5,021 nt of DNA from Pseudomonas sp. (lineage in GTDB: Bacteria > Pseudomonadota > Gammaproteobacteria > Pseudomonadales > Pseudomonadaceae): positions 2,542 through 7,562 of the forward strand of contig JARDZH010000226.1 in assembly GCA_029240955.1 (NCBI GenBank), read 5' to 3'. This document shows, piece by piece, positions 1 to 5,021 of this stretch. The notes under the pieces are model-generated. The model was not told the DNA's origin. It did not search any database and saw only the letters and a program-made list of their open reading frames with translations. Each line of letters opens with the position of its first letter. The first letter of the stretch is position 1. The position numbers were made by a program, and so were the translations under genes.

Positions 1-492
1 CAGACGCGGCAGCAGATAGACCACCGCCATGGTCGTCGCCACCAGCCCCAGCATCACGTACAACGGCGTACCGCTGAGCCATTCTTCGCCCACCTTGAAA
101 TGCTCAAGCTGCGCCATGGCAATGACGATCGCCAGCCCGTTGACGAAGCCAAGCATCACCGGATACGGCACCAGCCGCACCAGTTTGCCCAGCCGCAACA
201 GGCCGAACAGGATCATGATCAGGCCGCCCAGCAGCACCGTCGCCAGCAGGTATTGCACGCCCTGCTGCACCACCAGCGCGACGATCACCACCGCCATCGA
301 CCCGGCCGCGCCGGACACCATCCCCGGCCTGCCGCCGAACAGCGCGGTCAGCGTGCAGATGATGAATGCGCCGTACAGCCCCATCAGCGGATTCAGATGC
401 GCGACCAGCGCGAAGGCGATGCACTCGGGCACCAGCGCAAAGGACGTGGTCAGACCGGCGAGGACGTCGGCACGGATACGGATCGATTTCAT
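1..492 (-). CDS. SulP-family inorganic anion transporter, N-terminal part (cut by the window edge)
   Basis: This is an inner-membrane anion transporter of the SulP (SLC26-like) family, whose members move sulfate, bicarbonate or dicarboxylates. Only the first 164 codons are present; the frame runs open off base 1. What is seen: hydrophobic helices alternate with short loops. The first conserved block includes [20 protein letters not shown] (residues 21-40), and [18 protein letters not shown] follows at about 52-69. [10 protein letters not shown] lies at 115-124, a pattern I associate with BicA-like bicarbonate transporters of the family. The C-terminal helices and any STAS domain lie outside the window, so the substrate cannot be assigned. 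The ATG at 492-490 is the earliest possible start because an in-frame TAA sits one codon before it at 498-496; the ribosome site in front (GGGT) is weak. The gene is divergent from ampC. Family call is firm; substrate is unknown. Confidence 0.9.
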   Translation of the reverse strand, partial: MKSIRIRADVLAGLTTSFALVPECIAFALVAHLNPLMGLYGAFIICTLTALFGGRPGMVSGAAGSMAVVIVALVVQQGVQYLLATVLLGGLIMILFGLLRLGKLVRLVPYPVMLGFVNGLAIVIAMAQLEHFKVGEEWLSGTPLYVMLGLVATTMAVVYLLPRL

Positions 493-718
493 GGTTTACC
501 CGACTGCGCCCCGCAGACGAAAGCGGCGGGAGCTGGAAAAAACCCGGCATGTTACGGCAAATGCCTGACGGCCAGCCAGTAGCGGCGCGCCGGTCGGAGC
601 GGTGGCCGATCAACGCAGCGGGCAACACGCTGAGAAGAAATGTTTATTGAGCGAATCGACCTGCTTGTTAAGGTTCGCCGCTCGACAGAACATTCGACAA
701 GAACAAGAGGAATTACCC
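493..718. other. Divergent intergenic region between the SulP gene and ampC
   Basis: These 226 bases separate two divergently transcribed genes, so promoters for both are expected here. No open frame with a credible ribosome site is present. On the plus strand the best sigma-70 candidate for ampC is TTTATT (643-648), 17 bases, TGTTAA (666-671), only 3 of 6 matches in each box, so I do not call it as a promoter. A run of six A at 537-542, next to an imperfect inverted repeat, is described among the findings. There is no ampR gene and no recognisable AmpR operator. Confidence 0.6.
705..712 (+). promoter_or_regulatory. Ribosome binding site of ampC
   Basis: The purine-rich AAGAGGAA ends 6 bases before the ATG at 719, with its GAGG core 8 bases away. 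This decides the start: an in-frame GTG at 602 would add 39 residues that are not signal-peptide-like, whereas the ATG at 719 is followed directly by a typical Sec signal. Confidence 0.75.
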
Positions 719-1888
719 ATGCGTGGGATCGAGCGGTTTGGCAAAGCGTTGGTGGCACTCGGTGTCGCCGGATTCGTCTCGGGGGCGCTGGCTGATGAAA
801 CGCCACCGGATGCCCGGTTGCAGGCCTTCGTTCAGGACGCTGCCCATGCGGTGATGCAACGCAACGACATTCCTGGCCTCTCGATCGCGATTACCGCGAA
901 TGGCCAGCAGCACTACTTCGATTTTGGCGTGGCCTCGCGGCAGACCGGCCAGGCGGTAATCCGCGATACCTTGTTCGAGCTGGGCTCGATCAGCAAGACC
1001 TTCACCGCCACCCTCGCCACCTGGGCGCAAGCCAACGGCCAGCTTTCGCTGGACGAGCGAATCGATACCTATCTGCCGCAACTGCACGGGACGCGCCTGG
1101 GCAAGGTGCCGGTTTATCACTTGGCGACGCACACCGCGGGCGGCTTCCCGCTGCAAGTGCCGGACAAGATCCAGAACACTGACCAGTTGATGGACTACTT
1201 CAAGGCCTGGCAGCCGCAGCATCTGGCCGGTACCCATCGCAGCTACGCCAACCCCAGCATCGGGCTGCTCGGCGTGACTGCCGCGCGCAGCATGAACATG
1301 CCGTTCGAGCAGGCGATGGAACAGCGTCTGTTCCCTGCGCTAGGCCTGAATGACACCTTCCTGACAGTACCTGCTGACAAGCTGCCGGTGTATGCCCAGG
1401 GCTATGACAAGCGCGATTCGCCGGTTCGCCTGAATCCCGGCGTGCTGGCGACCGAGGCTTATGGCGTGAAATCCACCAGCCGCGACGTGCTGCGCTTCGT
1501 CGAGGCCAACCTGGATGCAAAGACGCCGGACACCCCGCTCAAGCGTGCGCTTCTGGACACCCGTCGCGGGTATTTTCAGGTGGGTGCCATGACTCAGGAT
1601 TTGATCTGGGAGCAGTATCCGCGGTCTGCACAGCTGCAAGAACTGCTGGCTGGGAACTCCAGCAAAATGGCGCTGGAAACCCAGCCAGTCAGGGAACTGA
1701 ACCCGCCCTCTGCGCCGCAGCAGGATGTGTGGATCAACAAGACCGGCTCGACCAACGGCTTTGGCGGGTACGTGGCGTTTGTGCCTGAGAAAAGGCTGGG
1801 GATCGTGATTCTGGCGAACAGGAATTATCCGAATGCGGAGCGGGTGGAGCTGGCGTATCGGATTGTGAGCGAGTTCGGTTTGAATTGA
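719..1888 (+). CDS. ampC: Class C beta-lactamase (AmpC)
   Basis: This is a periplasmic serine beta-lactamase that hydrolyses cephalosporins and penicillins through an acyl-enzyme. It has 389 residues, the usual AmpC length. Residues 1-25 are a Sec signal peptide (RGIER, then a hydrophobic stretch ending SGALA) with cleavage predicted before DETPP. All class C motifs are visible: SISK at 90-93 (nucleophile Ser90, Lys93), YAN at 176-178, KTG at 341-343, Gln146 in PLQVPD, and Asn369 and Asn372 in NRNYPN. Each sits 26 residues beyond standard AmpC numbering (Ser64, Tyr150, Lys315), so no insertions or deletions fall between them. The omega-loop region carries the conserved GVLATEAYGVKST (241-253). 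It stands alone, with a divergent SulP gene upstream and REP elements right after its stop codon. No AmpR-type regulator gene adjoins it, so whether it is inducible cannot be read from this window. Family and intact active site are clear. Confidence 0.97.
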   Translation: MRGIERFGKALVALGVAGFVSGALADETPPDARLQAFVQDAAHAVMQRNDIPGLSIAITANGQQHYFDFGVASRQTGQAVIRDTLFELGSISKTFTATLATWAQANGQLSLDERIDTYLPQLHGTRLGKVPVYHLATHTAGGFPLQVPDKIQNTDQLMDYFKAWQPQHLAGTHRSYANPSIGLLGVTAARSMNMPFEQAMEQRLFPALGLNDTFLTVPADKLPVYAQGYDKRDSPVRLNPGVLATEAYGVKSTSRDVLRFVEANLDAKTPDTPLKRALLDTRRGYFQVGAMTQDLIWEQYPRSAQLQELLAGNSSKMALETQPVRELNPPSAPQQDVWINKTGSTNGFGGYVAFVPEKRLGIVILANRNYPNAERVELAYRIVSEFGLN

Positions 1889-1891
1889 CGT

Positions 1892-1915
1892 GGTCGCGGG
1901 CAAGCGCGCTCCTAC
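1892..1915 (-). repeat. REP element, copy 1
   Basis: This is a short Pseudomonas-type REP palindrome, read on the minus strand as GTAGGAGCGCGCTTGCC followed by CGCGACC. It begins three bases after the ampC stop codon. It is an exact 24-base inverted copy of the element at 1988-2011; allowing one mismatch, the match extends to 28 bases (1888-1915 against 1988-2015) and takes in the last base of the ampC stop codon. The core GCGGGC-AA-GCGCGC can also fold on itself with one mismatch. Confidence 0.85.
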
Positions 1916-1938
1916 AAATGCCGCGGCGTCTGATTTTG

Positions 1939-1955
1939 CTGCCGCTGCGCGGCAG
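1939..1955. repeat. Perfect short hairpin inside the REP cluster
   Basis: CTGCCGC (1939-1945) and GCGGCAG (1949-1955) pair perfectly over 7 bases around a TGC loop. It abuts REP copy 2 and is preceded by TTTT at 1934-1937. There is no U-run after it on the plus strand. Read on the minus strand it is followed by AAAATCAG, so it does not look like a rho-independent terminator in either direction. It may help end ampC transcription structurally, but that is inference. Confidence 0.6.
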
Positions 1956-1978
1956 ATCGCAGGCAAGCCAGCTCCTAC
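1955..1978 (-). repeat. REP element, copy 2 (diverged)
   Basis: This is a second element in the same orientation as copy 1, ending GCTCCTAC. It matches copy 1 at 20 of 24 positions; the differences are in the stem (CAGGCAAGCCAG against CGGGCAAGCGCG). It lies 9 bases (ACGGCCGGC) from copy 3, in inverted orientation, so copies 2 and 3 form a head-to-head pair of the kind seen in REP doublets. Confidence 0.75.
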
Positions 1979-1987
1979 ACGGCCGGC

Positions 1988-2011
1988 GTAGGAGCGCGCT
2001 TGCCCGCGACC
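1988..2011 (+). repeat. REP element, copy 3
   Basis: This copy reads GTAGGAGCGCGCTTGCCCGC followed by GACC on the plus strand, and is the exact inverted counterpart of copy 1. With copies 1 and 2 it forms a cluster of about 120 bases between ampC and the efe promoter. REP elements of this kind are dispersed by RAYT transposases in Pseudomonas (established knowledge); no such transposase gene is in the window. Confidence 0.85.
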
Positions 2012-2086
2012 GCGTTACCCGGCTCACTCGCTGAACCTAACCTGAACAAATCGCAAAATCTCAAAACCGGAAAAAAAACAACTACC

Positions 2087-2115
2087 TTCATTCAAGAATG
2101 AGTATCATTATGTTA
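2087..2115 (+). promoter_or_regulatory. Candidate sigma-70 promoter of efeUOB
   Basis: TTCATT (2087-2092) and TATGTT (2110-2115) are spaced 17 bases apart, with 3 and 4 of 6 consensus matches. A better single -10 box, TATCAT (2103-2108, 5 of 6), lacks a matching -35 box. Either option overlaps the Fur box, which fits repression by blocking polymerase. A-rich sequence just upstream (2061-2082, including eight A at 2071-2078) lies where an UP element would be for the first option. The exact start site is uncertain. Confidence 0.35.
2094..2112. promoter_or_regulatory. Fur box upstream of efeU
   Basis: AAGAATGAGTATCATTATG matches the 19-base Fur consensus GATAATGATAATCATTATC at 14 positions, with perfect AATGA/TCATT arms around GTA. 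It lies 61 bases before the efeU start codon, across the likely -10 region. Fur with ferrous iron would repress the operon when iron is plentiful and release it under iron limitation, as established for efeUOB in other bacteria. Position, match and downstream gene content support one another. Confidence 0.85.
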
Positions 2116-2164
2116 CGCAGTGTTTCCGACACTGAAACATATTGTCACCCTCCCCGTCTTACCC

Positions 2165-2169
2165 GGTGA
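2165..2169 (+). promoter_or_regulatory. Ribosome binding site of efeU
   Basis: GGTGA pairs with the end of 16S rRNA at the part downstream of the usual GGAGG core, so its short 3-base distance to the ATG at 2173 is acceptable. No stronger site lies nearby, and the start is supported by family length and by the first REGxE motif falling at residue 10. Confidence 0.45.
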
Positions 2170-2172
2170 ACC

Positions 2173-3024
2173 ATGCTCGTTCCTTTCCTGATCATGCTGC
2201 GCGAAGGCATTGAAGCCGCGCTCATCGTTGGCATCATTGCCAGCTACCTCAAACAGACCGGCCGTGGCGAGTGGATGCCCGCTGTCTGGATCGGTGTTTT
2301 CCTCGCCGCAGCGCTGTCGCTGTTCGTCGGCGGCGGGCTGGAGCTGATGAGCGCCGAGTTTCCGCAAAAGCAGCAGGAACTGTTCGAAGGCATCGTCGGG
2401 CTGATCGCGGTCGGTATCCTCAGCTCCATGGTGTTCTGGATGCGCAAGGTCGCGCGCTCGATCAAGCATGCCCTCCACGAATCCCTCGACGCCGCGCTGG
2501 GCGGCTCGAAAAACCAGACCTACGCGCTGATTGCCATGGTGTTCTTCGCCGTGGCCCGCGAAGGTCTGGAGACGGTGTTCTTCCTGCTCGCGGTGTTCCA
2601 GCAAAGCGAAGGCTCCAGCGCGCCGCTCGGTGCCCTGCTCGGCCTGCTGCTTGCCATCGCTCTGGGCGTTGCGCTCTACAAAGGCAGCATGCGTCTGAAC
2701 CTGAGCCTGTTCTTCCGCTGGACCGGGTTGTTCATCCTGCTGGTCGCGGCGGGCATTCTCGCCAACTCGGTGCAAGCGCTGCATGAAGCCGGGGTCTGGA
2801 ACCACCTGCAGGACGTTGTCTTTGACATCAGCGCGACGCTGCCGATGGACGGCCCGACCGGTTCGGTACTGGCCGGTATGTTCGGCTACCAGGACGCGCC
2901 AACGGTCAGCACCCTGAGCGTGTACCTCATCTACCTGATCGGAGCGCTGGCATTGTTCTTCATGCCGGCTCCGAGCGCCGGCAAGCCGGCCGCGCGAACC
3001 CCATCTTCTGTCACCAACGAATAA
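2173..3024 (+). CDS. efeU: EfeU, iron permease of the FTR1/OFeT family
   Basis: This is the inner-membrane iron channel of the EfeUOB uptake system, related to yeast Ftr1p. It has 283 residues and is full length. Two REGxE iron-binding motifs are visible: REGIE at 10-14 in the first membrane helix and REGLE at 129-133 in the fourth. An ExxE (Glu69, Glu72) lies before the third helix. Hydrophobic segments at about 1-25, 35-55, 72-90, 115-142, 150-169, 180-200 and 245-265 give seven helices, as in the family. The C-terminal tail (from about residue 266) is polar and rich in Ala, Pro and Ser. It is the first gene of the operon, behind a Fur box, and efeO starts 7 bases after its stop. The frame is intact, unlike the frameshifted efeU of E. 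coli K-12. Transport of ferrous iron coupled to oxidation is the family model, not shown by the sequence itself. Confidence 0.96.
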   Translation: MLVPFLIMLREGIEAALIVGIIASYLKQTGRGEWMPAVWIGVFLAAALSLFVGGGLELMSAEFPQKQQELFEGIVGLIAVGILSSMVFWMRKVARSIKHALHESLDAALGGSKNQTYALIAMVFFAVAREGLETVFFLLAVFQQSEGSSAPLGALLGLLLAIALGVALYKGSMRLNLSLFFRWTGLFILLVAAGILANSVQALHEAGVWNHLQDVVFDISATLPMDGPTGSVLAGMFGYQDAPTVSTLSVYLIYLIGALALFFMPAPSAGKPAARTPSSVTNE

Positions 3025-3027
3025 GGG
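3022..3027 (+). promoter_or_regulatory. Ribosome binding site of efeO, overlapping the efeU stop codon
   Basis: TAAGGG contains the TAA stop of efeU and an AAGGG Shine-Dalgarno core that ends 4 bases before the efeO ATG at 3032. Stop and ribosome site sharing bases suggests translational coupling of efeO to efeU. Confidence 0.6.
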
Positions 3028-3031
3028 CCTC

Positions 3032-4240
3032 ATGTCGAATCCATCTTCAGGGCCTGGCGCACCCGCCAGAGCCCCTCGTGCCTTGCGCCTGGCAGTGGCC
3101 GGCTCGGTGATTCTGATGATCGCCGCCGGCGGCCTGTTCTATTACGCCTCCCAAGTGGCTGCGACCAAGCGCGCCGCCAACGCGGGTGCGGAAACCGTGG
3201 TCAACATTCACGCGCATAACTGCGAACCGAATGCCTTGACCGTTCCGGCCGGCAAGAACGCGTTCCGCATCGTCAACCGCTCCGAGCGGGCCGTCGAATG
3301 GGAAATCCTCGACGGCGTGCTGGTGGTCGAAGAACGGGAAAACATTGCGCCGGGCCTCAGCCAGGTGATCAACGCCAATCTGATGCCCGGCGATTACGTG
3401 ATCACCTGCGGTCTGCTGAGCAACCCGCGTGGCACCTTGCACGTGACGCCAACCGCCGAGTCGGATGCCAAAGCCAAGGCGCGTCCGTCGATGACCGCCT
3501 TCATCGGCCCGCTCTCGGAATACCGCGTGTACCTGAGCCTGCAGGGTTCGGCGCTGATCAGATCGACCACCGCCTTGCAGCAGGCCATCGAGGCCGGCGA
3601 CCTTGCCGCCGCCCAAGCGGCCTATCTGCCGGCGCGCACCGCGTACCAGCGCATTGCGCCTGCCGCGCAGCGTCTGGCCGAACTGGACAACGCCATCAAC
3701 GCCCGCGCCGACTACTTCGAGAAGCGCGAACAGGACCCGGGTTTCGCCGGCTTCCACCGCATTGAATACGCGCTGTTCGCGCAGCACAGCGTTGAAGGTC
3801 TGACCCCGGTTGCACAGCGTCTGGTGACCGATGTCACTCAGCTCAAGCAGCAGTTGCTGGCCCAGAACCTGGCGCCGGAGCAACTGACCGGCATTGTGGT
3901 GCGCAATCTGCGCAGCCTTGCCGACGTGCGCAACAATGGCGAAGAAGAGCGCTACAGCCACACCGACCTGAATGGGTTTGCCGCGAACCTGGAAGGCACG
4001 CGCAAAGTCGTCGACCTGTTGCGTCCGCTGCTGGCCAAGAACGGCGGCGACGTGTTGCAGAAGGTCGATGCTGCAGCGGCCGATCTGGACACCACGCTCA
4101 ACGCACTGAGCACCGACAACGGTTATCGCCCTTACGATCAGGTTCAGGCCGACCAGCGCCAGCAGATCGCTGACAAGGCGCGGGCGCTTGCCGACGCACT
4201 CGAGGGCATCGACCCGGCACTTGGCCTTTCAAGCCTCTGA
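3032..4240 (+). CDS. efeO: EfeO, cupredoxin plus M75 (imelysin-like) iron-uptake protein
   Basis: This is the periplasmic-side partner of EfeU and EfeB, thought to bind iron and pass it to the permease. It has 402 residues, somewhat longer than E. coli EfeO (about 375). Residues 1-16 are a polar, proline-rich leader. Residues 17-40 (from ALRLAVAG to GGLFYYAS) form a hydrophobic helix without a clear signal-peptidase site, so the protein may stay anchored. Residues 55-140 are a cupredoxin-like domain with Cys64 (HNCEPN) and Cys126 (ITCGLL), plus Glu89 in VEWEIL, as candidate metal ligands. A linker of about 15 residues leads to the M75 domain (about 155-398), with the family HxxE motif as HRIE at 242-245. 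Late in the domain YSHTDL (308-313) and YRPYDQ (365-370) are further recognisable stretches. The gene sits tightly in the operon, with efeB 22 bases downstream. The two-domain form is the full-length EfeO type, not the short EfeM form that lacks the cupredoxin domain. Confidence 0.95.
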   Translation: MSNPSSGPGAPARAPRALRLAVAGSVILMIAAGGLFYYASQVAATKRAANAGAETVVNIHAHNCEPNALTVPAGKNAFRIVNRSERAVEWEILDGVLVVEERENIAPGLSQVINANLMPGDYVITCGLLSNPRGTLHVTPTAESDAKAKARPSMTAFIGPLSEYRVYLSLQGSALIRSTTALQQAIEAGDLAAAQAAYLPARTAYQRIAPAAQRLAELDNAINARADYFEKREQDPGFAGFHRIEYALFAQHSVEGLTPVAQRLVTDVTQLKQQLLAQNLAPEQLTGIVVRNLRSLADVRNNGEEERYSHTDLNGFAANLEGTRKVVDLLRPLLAKNGGDVLQKVDAAAADLDTTLNALSTDNGYRPYDQVQADQRQQIADKARALADALEGIDPALGLSSL

Positions 4241-4246
4241 TTGACT

Positions 4247-4250
4247 GGAG
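4247..4250 (+). promoter_or_regulatory. Ribosome binding site of efeB
   Basis: GGAG lies in the 22-base gap after efeO, 12 bases before the ATG at 4263. The spacing is longer than the optimum of about 5-9, so translation may be modest. No other start lies between them, and the ATG gives a proper Tat signal, so the start is kept. Confidence 0.45.
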
Positions 4251-4262
4251 CACAGCAGCACT

Positions 4263-5021
4263 ATGAAAAACCCCGACGCCAACAACGCCCCGCAGTCGAT
4301 TCAGCGCCGCCGCGTGCTGATGGGGCTGGGCGCCGCCGGTGCGGCACTGGCTGGCAGCAGCCTGAGCAACAACGTGCTGGCCGCCGCGCCCGCGCAAGTC
4401 ACCGAAGCGCCGAACAGCGACAAGACCGAAGACCGCAACGCGTTCCATGGCGTGCATCAGAGCGGCATCGTCAACCCGCGCCCGACGGCGGGCATGCTGG
4501 TGGCCTTCGATGTACTGGCTGCCGACCGCGAAGACCTGGAGCGCATGTTCCGCACGCTCAACGAGCGCATCGCGTTCCTGATGACCGGCGGCCCGGTTCC
4601 GGAAGTCGACCCTAAACTGCCTCCGCTCGACTCCGGCATTCTCGGCCCGGTGGTCACGCCGGACAACCTGACCATCACCGTTTCGGTCGGCGAATCGCTG
4701 TTCGACGAGCGTTTTGGCCTGACCGACGTCAAACCCAAGCGCCTGAGCCGTATGGCGGGTTTCCCGAACGATGCACTGGAAGCGTCCAGCTGCCACGGTG
4801 ATCTGAGCATCCAGTTCTGCTCGAACACGCCCGACAGCAACATCCACGCTCTGCGTGACATCGTCAAGAATCTCCCCGACCTGCTGCTGGTGCGCTGGAA
4901 ACAGGAAGGCACCGTGCCGCCACAGGCACCGAAGAAACCGGGTCAGCCGCCGGAAAGCGCGCGTAATTTCCTGGGCTTCCGCGATGGTTCGGCCAACCCC
5001 GATTCCAACGATCAGAAGGCC
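4263..5021 (+). CDS. efeB: EfeB, Tat-exported DyP-type heme peroxidase (deferrochelatase), N-terminal part
   Basis: This is a periplasmic heme protein of the dye-decolorizing peroxidase family, the third part of EfeUOB. In other bacteria it is proposed to oxidise ferrous iron for uptake or to release iron from heme. The 253 codons present are about 60% of the usual length (about 420-430); the frame is open at the right edge. Residues 1-40 are a Tat signal: QRRRVLM at 14-20 with twin arginines, a hydrophobic stretch (GLGAAGAALAG, 21-31) and a likely cut after VLA at 38-40. FHGVHQSGI (61-69) is the typical start of the mature EfeB domain. The DyP signature GFRDG is at 238-242, with Asp241 as the catalytic acid, followed by SANP. 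The heme-ligand His and the distal Arg lie beyond the window and cannot be checked. Export by Tat fits heme loading in the cytoplasm before transport. The gene continues the efeU-efeO operon under the same Fur box. Confidence 0.95.
   Translation, partial: MKNPDANNAPQSIQRRRVLMGLGAAGAALAGSSLSNNVLAAAPAQVTEAPNSDKTEDRNAFHGVHQSGIVNPRPTAGMLVAFDVLAADREDLERMFRTLNERIAFLMTGGPVPEVDPKLPPLDSGILGPVVTPDNLTITVSVGESLFDERFGLTDVKPKRLSRMAGFPNDALEASSCHGDLSIQFCSNTPDSNIHALRDIVKNLPDLLLVRWKQEGTVPPQAPKKPGQPPESARNFLGFRDGSANPDSNDQKA

Noticed and set aside
29..568. Plus-strand open frames of 179 and 160 codons across the SulP gene
   Set aside because: The minus strand encodes an unmistakable SulP transporter here. The plus-strand translations are Ser/Pro/Thr- or Gln/His/Arg-rich shadows without a good ribosome site.
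602..718. Upstream GTG start for ampC, adding 39 residues
   Set aside because: The extra residues are charged and polar and would bury the Sec signal peptide inside the protein. The ATG at 719 has a good ribosome site.
1889..2040. Possible small gene or CRISPR-like array in the ampC-efeU gap
   Set aside because: The repeats are inverted, only three in number, unevenly spaced and match known Pseudomonas REP sequences. No start codon with a ribosome site and no regular spacers are present.
2113..3033. Long open frame (306 codons) on the minus strand opposite efeU
   Set aside because: It lies wholly antisense to a well-conserved gene. Its translation is rich in Arg, Gln, His, Glu and Asp with no recognisable domain, typical of a shadow frame in GC-rich DNA.
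3047..3961. Long open frame (304 codons) on the minus strand opposite efeO
   Set aside because: The real gene on the plus strand has clear cupredoxin and M75 motifs. The antisense translation has low-complexity Gly/Arg/Val composition and no family features.
1..5021. A previously undescribed multi-gene system or mobile island
   Set aside because: All four or more genes belong to well-known families with intact motifs. There is no integrase, transposase, tRNA or attachment site, and composition looks uniform by eye.

Overview
The window looks like a chromosomal segment from a Pseudomonas of the fluorescens/putida type. It has high GC with GC-rich third codon positions, three copies of the short REP palindrome (GTAGGAGCG...GCGACC) common in that group, a chromosomal class C beta-lactamase, and a Pseudomonas-style efeUOB operon. 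The genus assignment is an inference from these features; no marker gene such as rRNA is present.

Layout, left to right. (1) Bases 1-492, minus strand: the N-terminal 164 codons of a SulP-family anion transporter, cut by the window edge. (2) Bases 493-718: a 226-base divergent intergenic region with no gene. It should hold the promoters of the SulP gene and ampC, but I see no convincing sigma-70 boxes and no ampR. (3) Bases 719-1888, plus strand: a complete class C beta-lactamase (ampC) with signal peptide and all catalytic motifs. (4) Bases 1889-2172: an intergenic region whose first half is a cluster of three REP elements, two of them forming an exact 24-base inverted repeat. Its second half is an AT-rich promoter region with a good Fur box. 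(5) Bases 2173 to the right edge, plus strand: efeU, efeO and efeB (the last truncated by the window), spaced 7 and 22 bases apart and reading as one operon.

Functionally the right half is a Fur-controlled iron uptake system. EfeU is the inner-membrane iron permease with two REGxE motifs. EfeO is a periplasmic-side cupredoxin plus M75 protein thought to bind and deliver iron. EfeB is a Tat-exported DyP-type heme peroxidase. EfeU here is intact, unlike the frameshifted copy in E. coli K-12. The ampC and SulP genes have no evident functional link to the iron operon; the REP cluster marks the boundary.

I do not see a previously undescribed system here. The points most worth a second look are the lack of ampR beside ampC, the apparent membrane anchor at the start of EfeO, the REP cluster, and possible RNA structures in the efe and SulP leaders.
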